A stretch of 64,000 bases of DNA, taken from Pseudomonadota bacterium. Its GTDB lineage: Bacteria; Desulfobacterota; Binatia; Binatales; Binataceae. Location of the stretch: contig JAJPIF010000023.1 of the NCBI GenBank assembly GCA_021324885.1, forward strand, positions 124,001-188,000, given 5' to 3'. Positions 38,795 to 51,080 of this stretch are shown here, piece after piece; position 1 is the first letter of the stretch; each line of letters opens with the position of its first letter. A program made the translations under genes and the position numbers. The notes beneath the pieces were generated by a model, which searched no databases, had not been told where the DNA came from, and worked only from the letters and a program-made list of their open reading frames with translations.

Positions 38795-40050
38795 CCCAGA
38801 AATCCCTGTTGTCCAACGGCGTGCGGGTCCTCACCGAGGCGATGCCGCATTCTTTATCGGCCACGATCGGAATTTGGGTGGAAAATGGATCGCGCTACGA
38901 GCAGCCGCATGAAAACGGCGTCTCCCACCTGATCGAGCATCTGCTGTTCAAGGGCACCCGCAAGCGCACCGCAGCGCAGATCGCCGAGGAAATCGACGCG
39001 GTCGGCGGCGTGCTCAACGCGTTTACGGGCAAGGAATACACCTGCTACTACGCCAAGGTGCTCGGCACCGATCTCGAAATGGCGACCGATCTTCTCGCCG
39101 ACCTGTTCCTCAATTCGCTGTTTGATGCCGAGGAGATCAAGCGCGAACAGCAGGTCGTGCTGCAGGAGATTTCCCAGGCCGAAGATACGCCCGATGACTT
39201 TATTCATGATCTGTTCAACCTGAAATTCTGGTCGGGCCATCCGCTGGCTCTGCCGATCGCTGGCACCGTTGCCACCGTGACCTCGCTAGATCGAGATTTG
39301 ATGACCTCCTTCATGGACCAGCGCTATCGCGCCGAGCGGGTGTTTATCGCCGCGGCCGGGAAGGTCGATCACGATGCGCTGGTGGCCCAATGCGAGCGGC
39401 TCTTCAGCGGCATTGCCGGTGACGGCAGGGTCGACCAGCTCAGACCGCCCAAAGTCCATTCGGTGGTCCTCAATCACGAAAAGCAGCTTGAACAGGCGCA
39501 CCTCTGTCTGGGCGGTCCGGGCATCAGCCAGACCCATCAATCACGCTATGCCGGCTACGTGCTGAACACCGCGCTGGGCGGCGGGATGTCCTCGCGGCTG
39601 TTTCAGGAAGTGCGGGAGAAGCGCGGCAAGGTTTACAGCATCTATTCCTTCCTCTCTTCGCATCTGGATTGCGGCTATTTCGCGATTTATGCCGGCACCA
39701 ACCCCGAGTGGGTGGACGAGGTTCTCGACATCACGCTGGCCGAACTCAGGCAGGTCGCCAGGGAAGGGCTGAGGCCGGCCGAGCTGGAGCGCGCCAAGAG
39801 CCAGCTTAAGGGCAATCTGCTCCTGGGACTGGAATCCACCGACGCCCGCATGAACCGGCTGGCCCGCAACGAGATCTATTTCCGCCGCGACATCCCGGTC
39901 GAAGAACTGGCCCGCGACATCGAAGCGGTCACCCGCGACCAGGTTGTCGAACTGGCCAACACGTTTTTCGATCCCCACCAGATGGCGCTGGTTGTGCTCG
40001 GCGATCTAAAGGGCCGCGAGCTGCCCGCCAATATCTTTTCGGCGTTGTAA
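38791..40050 (+). CDS. M16 family zinc peptidase (YmxG/PqqL type)
   Basis: The 419-residue protein has the inverted zinc motif HLIEH at residues 46-50 and the third-ligand region [17 protein letters not shown] about 75 residues on. The second, inactive half contains [22 protein letters not shown], the R/Y pair of the family. Such peptidases degrade small peptides and resemble mitochondrial processing peptidase beta. The gene overlaps pnp by four bases and precedes dut, an order also seen in deltaproteobacteria. No second M16 gene is adjacent. Confidence 0.92.
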   Translation: MTQKSLLSNGVRVLTEAMPHSLSATIGIWVENGSRYEQPHENGVSHLIEHLLFKGTRKRTAAQIAEEIDAVGGVLNAFTGKEYTCYYAKVLGTDLEMATDLLADLFLNSLFDAEEIKREQQVVLQEISQAEDTPDDFIHDLFNLKFWSGHPLALPIAGTVATVTSLDRDLMTSFMDQRYRAERVFIAAAGKVDHDALVAQCERLFSGIAGDGRVDQLRPPKVHSVVLNHEKQLEQAHLCLGGPGISQTHQSRYAGYVLNTALGGGMSSRLFQEVREKRGKVYSIYSFLSSHLDCGYFAIYAGTNPEWVDEVLDITLAELRQVAREGLRPAELERAKSQLKGNLLLGLESTDARMNRLARNEIYFRRDIPVEELARDIEAVTRDQVVELANTFFDPHQMALVVLGDLKGRELPANIFSAL

Positions 40051-40143
40051 TCGCTCGCCTTCTCTAGTGAACGCGATGGCTTCCAACGTGCGTGAGTTTG
40101 AGCCCGTTGGCAGCCTTACAATCGAGAACTGGCGTCATTAATC

Positions 40144-40590
40144 ATGGTGACCACGGTTGTAAAAATAAAGCGTCTGCGGAGCGGCCGTTTGCCATTACCC
40201 CAGTACCATAGCGACGGGGCGGCAGGAATCGATCTGCGGGCAGCTCTCGAGCAGGCGCTGACGCTGGGTCCACTGGAGCGATGCGCGGTGCCTGCTGGAG
40301 TTGCAATCGAGATTCCGCCCGGATTCGAGGGGCAGGTGCGCCCGCGCAGCGGACGGGCATTGCGCGAGGGACTTACCCTGGTCAACACCCCGGGGACGAT
40401 TGATTCGGATTACCGGGGCGAAATCGAGGTAATTGTGGTCAATCTGGGCCGCGATCCGGTCACGATTGAACCTGGCGACCGTATCGCCCAACTGATAATA
40501 GCACCCGTCGCGCGCGCCACGGTAGTCGAAGTCGAGGAACTGACCGATACCCCTCGAGGCGGCGGCGGGTTCGGCCACACCGGTCGCTGA
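40144..40590 (+). CDS. dut: Deoxyuridine 5'-triphosphate nucleotidohydrolase (dUTPase)
   Basis: The 148-residue trimeric dUTPase shows all five motifs: [30 protein letters not shown] with the catalytic Asp, GDRIAQLI and the Gly/Phe-rich GGGGFGHTG at the C-terminus. It removes dUTP and supplies dUMP. Motif 2 is PRSGRA rather than the commoner PRSGLA. ATG 40144 is 93 bases after the M16 gene; a TACAAT lies about 20 bases upstream but without a good -35. Confidence 0.95.
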   Translation: MVTTVVKIKRLRSGRLPLPQYHSDGAAGIDLRAALEQALTLGPLERCAVPAGVAIEIPPGFEGQVRPRSGRALREGLTLVNTPGTIDSDYRGEIEVIVVNLGRDPVTIEPGDRIAQLIIAPVARATVVEVEELTDTPRGGGGFGHTGR

Positions 40591-40735
40591 GCCGGCGAAG
40601 CTGCCGGTAAGGCGCGCCGCCGGGATTGGATGCTCAGCTATCGATCAACAAACTCACAAGATGAACGGGCTGACCCTCGTGCGCTAAAAGTCGAACGGCG
40701 GCCTGCCCCCTGCTTGGGAACGGGAAGAAAATCGC

Positions 40736-42145
40736 ATGACGCAAGAGGTTCGCGACAACGATGCGGCGTTGCTTGAGGTGAGCCCGATTGATGGGCGCTA
40801 CAGGGCGCGAACGCGGGTTCTCGAAGCCTATTTCAGCGAATTTGCCCTGATTCGCTATCGTGTGCGCGCGATGGTCGAATGGTACCTTTCGCTCGCCGCC
40901 AATCCCGCAATCGATGCGCTGCCCACACTCGAACTCGCGATCATAAAACGTCTTCGTGACATCTACCAGCGCTTCTCGATGGAGGACGCCCGCAAGGTCA
41001 AGCAACTCGAGCGTTCGCTCAACCATGACGTCAAGGCAGTGGAGTATTTCCTCAAGCAGCGGATCGTTGAGATCGCACCCGGCCTGCCGCCGGAGATGGT
41101 GCACTTCGCCTGCACCTCGGAGGACGTCAACAGTATCGCTTACGCGCTGATCCTGAAGGAGTTTGTTGGCGCTGAGCTCCAGCCGCGCTTGGACAAGGTT
41201 ACGGCCACGCTTGGCGCGATGGCCCATCAGCTGCGCGACGTGGCGATGCTCAGTCTCACCCACGGTCAGGCCGCCACTCCAACCACTGCCGGCAAGGAGC
41301 TGGCGATCTTCGCCGCGCGCCTTAAGCGTCAATTATGTCAGTTGCAGAAGCAGGAATACCTGGCCAAGGCCAGCGGCGCAGTGGGCAACTTCAACGCGCA
41401 TCAGTTCGCCTGCCCCGAAGTGGACTGGATCGAACATTCGAAGAAATTCGTGGAATCGCTCGGACTGACCTGGAATCCGCTCACCACGCAAATCGAACCC
41501 CATGATTACATGGCCGAGTTGTTCGATACCGTGGTGCGCATCGACACTATCCTGATCGACCTGGCGCGCGACATGTGGGGCTACATCTCGCGCCATTACT
41601 TCACCCAGCATCCGGTAGCAGGCGAGGTCGGTTCCTCGACGATGCCGCATAAAATCAACCCGATCGATTTTGAAAACTGCGAGGGCAATCTCGGAGTTGC
41701 CACTGCCCTGTTTCAACATCTGGCAATCAAGCTGCCAATTTCCCGCTTCCAGCGTGATTTGAGCGACAGCACCGCGTTGCGCAGCATCGGTTCGGCTTTC
41801 GGCCATGTGGTGATTGCCCTCGCCGCACTGGATCGCGGTCTCGGGCTGGTGGAAATCAACCGCGCGCGAATCGCCGAGGAGCTCGGCGAGGAGCAATCGT
41901 GGGAGGTGGTAAGCGAGGCGATTCAGACCTTGATGCGCCGCTACGGCCTGTCCAATCCATACGAAACGCTCAAGGAACTGACGCGCGGACGTGCGATGTC
42001 GCGCCAGGTAATCGAGGACTTCATCGCGGGTTTGCCGCTCGACGAGGCGGCCAAAGAACGCCTGCGCCAGCTCACTCCCGAAACTTACCTGGGACTTGCC
42101 TCCCAACTGGTTGACCGCTTTACGCCTGGCGGCAAGCCGAGCTGA
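40736..42145 (+). CDS. purB: Adenylosuccinate lyase
   Basis: The 469-residue enzyme acts twice in purine synthesis: splitting SAICAR to AICAR and adenylosuccinate to AMP. It resembles the longer E. coli type. SPIDGRYRARTRVLEAYFSE opens the protein, LTHGQAATPTTAGKE contains the catalytic His region, and GSSTMPHKINPIDFENCEGN is the flexible signature loop with the catalytic Ser. ATG 40736 follows GGGAAGAAA. It precedes the purCSQLF cluster but is separated from it by about 410 bases holding a decayed gene fragment. Confidence 0.95.
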   Translation: MTQEVRDNDAALLEVSPIDGRYRARTRVLEAYFSEFALIRYRVRAMVEWYLSLAANPAIDALPTLELAIIKRLRDIYQRFSMEDARKVKQLERSLNHDVKAVEYFLKQRIVEIAPGLPPEMVHFACTSEDVNSIAYALILKEFVGAELQPRLDKVTATLGAMAHQLRDVAMLSLTHGQAATPTTAGKELAIFAARLKRQLCQLQKQEYLAKASGAVGNFNAHQFACPEVDWIEHSKKFVESLGLTWNPLTTQIEPHDYMAELFDTVVRIDTILIDLARDMWGYISRHYFTQHPVAGEVGSSTMPHKINPIDFENCEGNLGVATALFQHLAIKLPISRFQRDLSDSTALRSIGSAFGHVVIALAALDRGLGLVEINRARIAEELGEEQSWEVVSEAIQTLMRRYGLSNPYETLKELTRGRAMSRQVIEDFIAGLPLDEAAKERLRQLTPETYLGLASQLVDRFTPGGKPS

Positions 42146-42161
42146 CCTCGCCGGCGGGCGG

Positions 42162-42307
42162 GAGTTGCCGAGAAACGAAATTGGTCTGCTCAAGGCGATC
42201 CATCGGGTGCGGGCGAGCGGACGCTTGCAGCCGACCCGGTTCCCAATGAATTGATTGCCCGGATTGTGGATGCCGCGATTCAAGCGCCGTTGGCCGAAAC
42301 AATTTGA
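42162..42307 (+). pseudogene. Possible decayed N-terminus of a nitroreductase-family gene
   Basis: Two short frames read end to end like the start of a nitroreductase. Frame one (from 42162) gives KAIHRVRASGRLQP; frame two (about 42230-42304) gives DPVPNELIARIVDAAIQAP and then stops at 42305. Intact nitroreductases have just this run (a Val/Ile-rich helix, ..RRFKPDPVPDEL, ..ILDAAIRAPSG). A one-base frameshift between the two and an early stop imply a broken remnant. No downstream part of the gene remains. Confidence 0.42.
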
Positions 42308-42557
42308 CAGACGTCGCCCCCGCTGACCGCTTCGGCAATCCCGGGTCGGGATCAGGTCCGGATCGACGGTATCGTTTGAAGCTTCGGCGGACGCTACAAT
42401 CAGGGCGACGGTTTCTGTTGATAATCGGCTGATGCGCGGAGCGCTGGTTGTTTATCCGTCCGCGGCAGTCGATTATCTAAATTCTATGCCGCCCCTGACG
42501 AGATCCAGCGGCTGCCATGCAGGGTGCGCTAAGCCCGGTGCGGCAACGGAGTATATC
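42308..42557. other. Leader region of the purC operon
   Basis: About 250 bases without a gene. ATCCCG-GGT-CGGGAT (42338-42352) forms a small stem. TACAAT occurs around 42396 and TTATCT around 42473, either of which could be a -10 element, but neither has a convincing -35 at 16-18 bases. No purine riboswitch core could be recognised by eye. The reading frame of purC is open here from 42432, without family similarity. Confidence 0.3.
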
Positions 42558-43274
42558 ATGGAGCAAACACCAACCAAGCTCGAAATGTTTTACGAGGGTA
42601 AGGCGAAAAAGCTGTACTCGACCCCGGACCCCGATCTGGTGATCGCCTATTTCAAGGACGACGCCACGGCCTTTAATGCCAAGAAGCGCGGGACTATCGA
42701 GCACAAAGGCGTCATCAACAACCAGATGTCCGAGCTTTTTTTCACCCTGCTCGAAAGAAGCGGTATTCCCACCCATTTCGTGCGCCGCCTTAACGACCGC
42801 GACATGCTCTGCAAGCGGCTGCAAATAGTTCCGGTCGAAACTGTCGTGCGCAACGTGGTGGCGGGCTCGATGGCCAAGCGGCTGGGGCGCGAGGAAGGCG
42901 AGAATCTGCCCTTCCCGATAGTCGAGTATTATTACAAATCCGACCCTCTGGACGACCCGCTGATACTGCCTGAGCACGCGCTGGCTTTCGGATGGGCCAC
43001 GCAGGAGGAGTTGGACCAGATCAAGTCGATGGCGCTGCGGGTCAACGAAGTCCTGAGCCGGTTCCTGGATGAGCGCGGCGTGCTGCTGGTCGATTTCAAG
43101 CTCGAATTCGGGCGCCATCATGGAAAGATTCTGCTGGGCGACGAGATCTGTCCCGACACCTGCCGATTCTGGGACAAGGCCACGCGTCAGAAACTGGACA
43201 AGGATCGTTTCCGCCGCGACCTGGGCGGGGTCGAGGAAGCTTACCAGGAGATGCTGCGGCGGGTCTCGAATTAG
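42558..43274 (+). CDS. purC: SAICAR synthetase (phosphoribosylaminoimidazole-succinocarboxamide synthase)
   Basis: The 238-residue ATP-dependent ligase joins CAIR and aspartate. FYEGKAKKLYSTPDPDLVI opens the family domain; IPTHFVRRLNDRDMLCKRL, VPVETVVRNVVAGSMAKRLG and LLVDFKLEFG with its acidic residues are conserved. ATG 42558 follows CGGAG at a good distance and gives the standard N-terminus. It leads a tight run: purS begins eight bases after its stop. Confidence 0.95.
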   Translation: MEQTPTKLEMFYEGKAKKLYSTPDPDLVIAYFKDDATAFNAKKRGTIEHKGVINNQMSELFFTLLERSGIPTHFVRRLNDRDMLCKRLQIVPVETVVRNVVAGSMAKRLGREEGENLPFPIVEYYYKSDPLDDPLILPEHALAFGWATQEELDQIKSMALRVNEVLSRFLDERGVLLVDFKLEFGRHHGKILLGDEICPDTCRFWDKATRQKLDKDRFRRDLGGVEEAYQEMLRRVSN

Positions 43275-43282
43275 AGGAAACT

Positions 43283-43528
43283 TTGCTGGTCAAAGTTTTC
43301 ATTACCCCAAAACGGGGAGTGCTGGATCCCCAGGGTCGCGCGATCGAACATTCGCTTAAAAGCCTCGGCTTCAACAACGTCGGCCAGGTTCGGATGGGCA
43401 AGTACATCGAGCTTGAAGTCGCTGCGGCTTCCTCTGAAGAAGCCGCCAGCGAGGTCAAACGCATGTGCGACCAGTTGCTGGCCAACAGTGTGATCGAGGA
43501 TTACCGGCTCGAGGTGGAACGCGCGTGA
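43283..43528 (+). CDS. purS: FGAM synthase subunit PurS
   Basis: The 81-residue PurS bridges PurL and PurQ in the three-part FGAM synthase. MLVKVFITPKRGVLDPQGRA and SLGFNNVGQVRMGKYIEL are typical. The start is TTG 43283, supported by GAGGAAAC seven bases upstream. Its stop overlaps the GTG of purQ (GTGA). Presence of purS with small PurL and PurQ shows the Bacillus-type split enzyme rather than the large single-chain form of enterobacteria. Confidence 0.93.
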   Translation: MLVKVFITPKRGVLDPQGRAIEHSLKSLGFNNVGQVRMGKYIELEVAAASSEEAASEVKRMCDQLLANSVIEDYRLEVERA

Positions 43529-44210
43529 AATGGGGAGTCGTCACTTTTCCAGGCTCGCTTGACGACCGCGACGCACTCTTCGCCTTGCGCGATGTTCTGG
43601 AACAGGACGCCGAGCTGCTCTGGCACAAGGACCGCGACCTCAGAAATGCCGACTGCGTGGTGCTGCCGGGCGGATTCAGCTACGGCGATTACCTGCGATG
43701 CGGCGCGATGGCGCGGTTCTCGCCCGTGATGGAAAGCGTGGTCGACTTCGCCCGGCGCGGCGGCCTGGTGCTGGGCATCTGCAATGGTTTTCAGATCCTT
43801 TGCGAGGCCCATCTACTGCCGGGCGCGCTCACGCGCAATCGTTCGCTGTCATTTATCTGCGAGCGGATCATTGTGAAGGTTGAAAACTCGCAAACGCCTT
43901 TTACCTGTGCAGCTGATTCAGGCGAGCTGCTGCGCTTGCCGATCAAGCATGGCGAGGGGCGGTACGTTGCGCCCGCGGACGAATTGCGCCGGATGGAGGA
44001 TCGCGGGCAAATTCTGCTGCGCTACGTTGACCAGAATGGCGAGGCGACCGACTCCGCGAATCCCAACGGATCGACCCATTGCATTGCCGGCGTGGCCAAT
44101 GACACCTTCAACGTCTTCGGCCTGATGCCCCATCCCGAGCACGCCGTCGAACCGATGCTTGGCGGGGACGACGGTATCCGAATTTTTCGCTCGATTATTC
44201 AGAGTCTGGG

Positions 44211-44214
<4 letters not shown>
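43525..44214 (+). CDS. purQ: FGAM synthase glutaminase subunit PurQ
   Basis: The 229-residue class I glutamine amidotransferase supplies ammonia to PurL. Catalytic Cys86 is in GICNGFQIL, and the His/Glu pair is in MPHPEHA near the end. [19 protein letters not shown] is the oxyanion strand. The start is GTG 43525, overlapping the purS stop; a longer frame is open through purS but gives no homologous sequence. Its end overlaps purL by four bases. Confidence 0.95.
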
Positions 44215-46434
<2,220 letters not shown>

Positions 46435-46442
<8 letters not shown>

Positions 46443-47910
46443 TTTGCCGCCAGAGCAACCTTCGGCCGAGATCGAGATTGAAGAATCCAACCTCGATCAA
46501 TTCCATGAGGAGTGTGGGGTCTTCGGCGTTTATGGCCATCCCGAGGCCGCCAACCTCGTTTACCTGGGACTGTACGGCCTGCAGCATCGCGGGCAGGAAT
46601 CCGCCGGGATCGTCTCCTCCAACGGCAAGACCCTGATCAGTCATCGCGGGATGGGTCTGGTCGCGGACATCTTCAACAGCGAAGTGATCCAGCGCCTGGA
46701 AGGGACGCTTGCGATCGGCCATAACCGTTATTCCACCACGGGCTCGACCACGCTGAAGAATTGCCAGCCCCTGGTGGTCGAGTACGCTCGGGGTGGTCTG
46801 GCCGTGGCCCACAACGGCAACCTGGTTAACTTTGCCGAACTGCGGCAGCGGCTGGAGCGGGGCGGCGCGATTTTCCAATCATCTTCGGACAGCGAGGTAA
46901 TTATCCATCTGGTCGCAGCCTCCGGTGCGGCAACGCTGTTGGAGGGGGTGGTTGATGCGTTGTCGCAAATTCGTGGAGCCTACTCTTTGCTGTTCCTGAC
47001 CGAGCGCCAGATGATTGCGGCGCGCGATCCGTATGGCTTTCGACCACTGGTGATCGGCAAATTGAAAAACGCCTCGATTTTGGCCTCCGAGACCTGCGCG
47101 CTGGATTTGGTGCGCGCCGAGTATATCCGCGAGGTCGATCCCGGCGAGGTTGTGATCATCGACGAAGACGGCATCCGATCAATACGGCCGTTCCCGGCGA
47201 TGCCGGCGAGGCGCTGTATTTTCGAATACGTATATTTTTCCCGTCCTGATTCCACCGTGTTCGGGCGCAACGTTTACCAGGTGCGCAAACAGCAGGGGCG
47301 CGCGCTGGCCCGCGAATGTCCAGCCGACGCGGACGTGGTCGTGCCGGTGCCCGACTCGGGCGTCCCCGCCGCCCTGGGTTACGCGGAAGAGGCCGGGCTG
47401 CCCTTCGAATTCGGACTTATCCGCAGCCACTACGTGGGCCGCACGTTTATCGAGCCGGCGCAGGCGATCCGCCATTTCGGCGTCAAGATCAAGTTCAACC
47501 CGGTGCCTGCGGTGCTGGACGGCAAGCGTATCGTGCTGGTCGAGGACTCGTTGGTGCGCGGCACCACGCTCAAGAAGGTAATTCCGATGTTGCGGCAGGC
47601 GGGGGCGCGCCAGATCCATATGCGGATCGCGGCGCCGCCGACGACTCATTCATGTTTTTACGGGATCGACACGCCCACCCGCGAGGAACTGCTCGCGTCC
47701 CATCAATCGGTCGAGGAAATCCGCCGCTTCATCGGCGCCGATTCGCTGGGCTATCTGAGTTGGGAAGGTTTGTACTCGTTCGACGGTCGGCCCACTGAAG
47801 GTTTTTGCGACGCCTGCTTCACCGGCAAGTACCCGGTGGATGTAACCGGCACACGGCAGCCGCGGCAGTTGCCGCTGCCGCTGTTCGACGGCGCCGAAAC
47901 CCGCGACTGA
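46435..47910 (+). CDS. purF: Amidophosphoribosyltransferase
   Basis: The 491-residue enzyme performs the first committed step of purine synthesis. Cys27 (EECGVFG) is the likely N-terminal nucleophile after removal of a 26-residue propeptide. The PRPP loop is [13 protein letters not shown]. Cysteines in [18 protein letters not shown] and FCDACFTG match the four ligands of the Bacillus-type 4Fe-4S cluster, suggesting an oxygen-sensitive form. The start overlaps purL by eight bases. The last gene of the purine run; an unrelated cysteine-cluster gene follows after 107 bases. Confidence 0.95.
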
Positions 47911-48017
47911 AGACGATCAAATATCTGCTGTGGACTGATTTCCGCCCTCCGTCTTCGCCGTATCCGGAAGGCCATGCTAGATTGGCCCCCAATCAATTCA
48001 GCATTGGTGATGGTCCG

Positions 48018-48767
48018 ATGAGCGCTCGTATCGAAACCAACCCCGCTTTGATCGAATGGCTGCGCGACTATGAGGAGCAACCGTGGCGGCGCTTCGTGCG
48101 CGGTCTGCAGGAGCGCGGCGAACTGGTCGATGTGGCCGGGGTGATGGTCGATGCGCGGGCGCTGTTTGCCACGCGCTTTCGCTGCGACAGCAAGACCTGC
48201 GCGATGGTCGATCGGCCCGACGGCGTCGAATCATGCTGCGAGGAATACTACGTCGAAGTGACTGTGGCCGAACGCGATCGTATCGCCCGGCGCGGCGCCG
48301 AGGTGGTCGAGTTCCTCAGTCGCAAAGATCCGGCCCGCGTGAAGCCCGACCGCGACATCGCAACCTTCTTCGACGACCGCAACACTATCGAGCTGCGCAA
48401 GGAGGATAACCGCTGCGTGTTCTCCTACCGCGACGAGGCCGGCCAGCTCTGGTGCGGGCTCCATTCCTTGGCGCTGGAAAAAGGATGGCCGATCGAATCG
48501 ATCAAGCCGACCACCTGTATTCTGTTTCCGCTGGTGGTTTTCCGCTTCGAGAACGGCGACCTCCTGCTGACCGCGACTTCGGAAGAAGTCGAACGGATGT
48601 TCGCCAATCCGAAGGAATCGCTCAAGCTGCCCTGCCTGTTGAAGCAGGCCGGAGATCCAATGTACGTCGAATGCCGCGGCGCAATCGAAACCGCGTTCGG
48701 CAAACCTTTTTACGCCCGCCTGGCAGAAGCTGCTTCGGAATTCAGGAAAAACGGCTCGGGCACATAG
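48018..48767 (+). CDS. Cysteine-cluster protein (DUF3109/YkgJ-like)
   Basis: The 249-residue protein has Cys-rich motifs: FRCDSKTC, ESCCEEYY, NRCVFSYRDEAGQLWCGLHSLA and KPTTCILFPL. The pattern, with the C-terminal CxxHxxAxxxG and KPxxCxLFP, is that of the zinc/iron-chelating CxxCxxCC-type families such as DUF3109. Function is unknown; a metal or Fe-S site is likely. ATG 48018 is used, though the frame opens inside purF at 47805. It stands alone after purF and converges on dacA. Confidence 0.7.
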   Translation: MSARIETNPALIEWLRDYEEQPWRRFVRGLQERGELVDVAGVMVDARALFATRFRCDSKTCAMVDRPDGVESCCEEYYVEVTVAERDRIARRGAEVVEFLSRKDPARVKPDRDIATFFDDRNTIELRKEDNRCVFSYRDEAGQLWCGLHSLALEKGWPIESIKPTTCILFPLVVFRFENGDLLLTATSEEVERMFANPKESLKLPCLLKQAGDPMYVECRGAIETAFGKPFYARLAEAASEFRKNGSGT

Positions 48768-48818
48768 CTCCGCTCTGCCATCGTTCTTCTGCGCGAGCGT
48801 TGCGCCGGGATTTACTCG

Positions 48819-50033
48819 TCACAATCGGCTAATCAGGCGTGAGATAATTCCGCCCTGAGGGATATCTGCTGGTGCGACCAGCGGCGCGCTGCCGGCCGGT
48901 TGACCGTCCACGCTAACCACGCCCTTGCCGATGTTCTGTCCGGCTTTGATCGGCGCCTGAACTTTGGCGGGGAGCTCGAAGGCGATCTTCACCGCCTTCT
49001 TTTCCTCGCCATGTTTCATGAAGACGGAGAGATCGGCGCCCCACACCGGTTTGAAGCGGGATGATGCTCCTCCGCTGACGGAGACTTCCTGGTCGATTGG
49101 CGCACCTTGTTTGGCCACCCGGTCGAGGTAGTAATCCATGAATCCTTGCGACATCAGGGTGGCGGCAGCGGCGAAATTTTCCTGTTTGTGCGGCGATCCC
49201 ATTACCACGGCAATCAGGCGCATCCCGTTGCGATGCGCCGTGGCGGCGACGTTGAAACCGGCCTGCGCGTAGAACCCGGTTTTCAATCCGTCGCAGCCTC
49301 TGTAGGTCCTCACCAGGTGATTGGTGTTGCGCAATTCGAAGGTGTTGTTGCGAAAGCCGGTGGTGTCGATCGACGACCAGCGCAGAACGTCGGGATACTT
49401 GATCAGTTCGCGCGCGAGAATCGCGGTGTCGTACGCGCTGCTGATGTCGGGCTGTTGGCCGGGCGCTGGAGGCAGTCCGTGCGGCGAGTAGTAATGCGTG
49501 TCCTTCATGCCCAATTCCCGCGCGCGCTGGTTCATCACGACGAAGGCGGGACCCGAACCGGCGACAAATTCGGCCACGGCCAATGAGGCGTCATTGGCTG
49601 AATGGACCACGACCGCCTTCATCATGTCGTCCAGCGAAAAGGTCTCGCCCTCCTTCAGATAGACCTGCGAGCCGCCCATCTTCGAGGCCAGCGCCGAGGT
49701 TGTCACCTGGTCGCTCAGCTTGAGACTGCCGTCGTGCAGTTTTTCCGCGACAATCAGCATCAGCATCATCTTGGTCATCGACGCCAACGGCCACGGTTTG
49801 TGCATGTCCTTCTCAAAAATGATCTGGCCGCTGACAGGTTCCATCACGCAGGCGCTGACATAAGGGGTGGCGGGTCCGGTGTGGGATACGGCTTCGACGC
49901 CCCCTTCGGAGGCCGCCTTGCGCACGCGAGTGCGGCGGCGGGCCATCACCGTCGCGGGAATTGTGAGCACGGCTGCCACCGCCACTAAACAAACGATCCA
50001 GACAATGCCCGATTGCCGACTCCGCGGGCTCAT
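48819..50033 (-). CDS. D-alanyl-D-alanine carboxypeptidase (PBP5/6 type)
   Basis: The 404-residue penicillin-binding protein trims the terminal D-Ala from peptidoglycan stem peptides in the periplasm. An N-terminal signal anchor (VWIVCLVAVAAVLTIP) precedes the S11 peptidase domain: SMTK with Ser85 and Lys88, SAN (in VVHSANDAS) and KTG (in CDGLKTGFY). A beta-rich C-terminal domain follows, as in DacA. ATG 50033 has GGAGG ten bases upstream; a GTG nine bases earlier is less likely. It is 150 bases downstream of gspC on the same strand. Confidence 0.93.
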   Translation of the reverse strand: MSPRSRQSGIVWIVCLVAVAAVLTIPATVMARRRTRVRKAASEGGVEAVSHTGPATPYVSACVMEPVSGQIIFEKDMHKPWPLASMTKMMLMLIVAEKLHDGSLKLSDQVTTSALASKMGGSQVYLKEGETFSLDDMMKAVVVHSANDASLAVAEFVAGSGPAFVVMNQRARELGMKDTHYYSPHGLPPAPGQQPDISSAYDTAILARELIKYPDVLRWSSIDTTGFRNNTFELRNTNHLVRTYRGCDGLKTGFYAQAGFNVAATAHRNGMRLIAVVMGSPHKQENFAAAATLMSQGFMDYYLDRVAKQGAPIDQEVSVSGGASSRFKPVWGADLSVFMKHGEEKKAVKIAFELPAKVQAPIKAGQNIGKGVVSVDGQPAGSAPLVAPADIPQGGIISRLISRL

Positions 50034-50183
50034 CTCTTCCACCTCCGCGCCATTTGATCCGGGCAGGTTGGCGTAGCTGAATTATCAACGCGATTTCGGC
50101 GGTGCTGCAATAGAAGCTGCACGATTTAAATCAACAAAGTCCGAAGATGGTTGTGGAAATCCGTTACGCGGAAACTGCGGCGT

Positions 50184-51080
50184 TTATTGGATACTGTAAT
50201 TGAGCTCCACCGGGCTCCCACCGCGCATAACCGTGATGGACAGAGAGCTGGCATTGCGCAGGCTGTTGAGTAAGGTGATCGCCTGCGTCGGGTCATTGAT
50301 CTGTTGACCCCCAACCGAGGTGACCACGTCGCCGTCCTGCAGGCCCATCTGTGAGAAAAGAGAGCCCGGCACAATTTCGGAAAGCCTGAAACCGTCGGTT
50401 TTACCGTTCTGCACGTCCGGTATGGCGCGCATCTCCGTGAACAACTGGCCCATGTTCTGGAGATTGCGATCCACTGAGCTGCGTTGAACCACGAATTGAT
50501 TGGGCCCAACTTTTTCAACGTCGCGGCGGAAAGCGGCCGATTGCGGCGGCATCGCTGCCACGATCGGCGCCGCCGTGGGCATTGCCGGCCCCGGTCCGGA
50601 TTCAGCCTGGTCGGTCGGCATCTCCAGCGTGATCAGAGTGCCGTTGTGATTGATAACGGCCTTGGTCTTTGCCACCGAAACCAGCTCCCCCGCATCGGGA
50701 ATCTGATCTCCCTGCCGGTAGATCGACTGCTCGTGGCTGTTATTGTCTTCAAACACCGCGAACGGTGTCGTCCAGCTCAAAAGTGTGGTCCCGATCAGCT
50801 TGATATGCAGATCGGCGGGAGTTGGCTGCGGCGGCGGTGGCACGACGGCGGCCTGCGGCTTGACGGCGTTGAAGATGTCGCGTTGAACGATGATGTCGTA
50901 GGCGGCGCGTGAAAGTTCCTGCCGCGGAGGGCCGATGCTGGTGATTTCCGGAGCCGGCGGGATGACGGTCAGGCGCCGCGCGATCAGATCGTTGAAAGAG
51001 CGCGCGGCGAAATAGGCGCATCCCGCGATCAACAGGAAATTGAGAGCCACCACGTACCGCTCAGAAAAAGTCAGCCGCAT
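50184..51080 (-). CDS. gspC: Type II secretion GspC-like protein with PDZ domain
   Basis: The 298-residue protein has one N-terminal membrane helix (about 9-28), a periplasmic HR-like region starting near YDIIVQRDIFNAV (about 61-150; LIGTTLLSWTTPFAVFED), a Pro/Ala linker and a C-terminal PDZ domain (about 215-298; LSEIVPGSLFSQMGLQDGDVV). This is the layout of GspC, which links the inner-membrane platform to the GspD secretin. No other gsp gene is in the window. Its ATG is adjacent to the gshA stop with no spacer, so the two are co-transcribed. Confidence 0.82.
   Translation of the reverse strand: MRLTFSERYVVALNFLLIAGCAYFAARSFNDLIARRLTVIPPAPEITSIGPPRQELSRAAYDIIVQRDIFNAVKPQAAVVPPPPQPTPADLHIKLIGTTLLSWTTPFAVFEDNNSHEQSIYRQGDQIPDAGELVSVAKTKAVINHNGTLITLEMPTDQAESGPGPAMPTAAPIVAAMPPQSAAFRRDVEKVGPNQFVVQRSSVDRNLQNMGQLFTEMRAIPDVQNGKTDGFRLSEIVPGSLFSQMGLQDGDVVTSVGGQQINDPTQAITLLNSLRNASSLSITVMRGGSPVELNYSIQ

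Noticed and set aside
42308-42557. Purine riboswitch before purC
   Set aside because: I could not find the conserved three-way junction and loop sequences; only small unrelated stems are visible.
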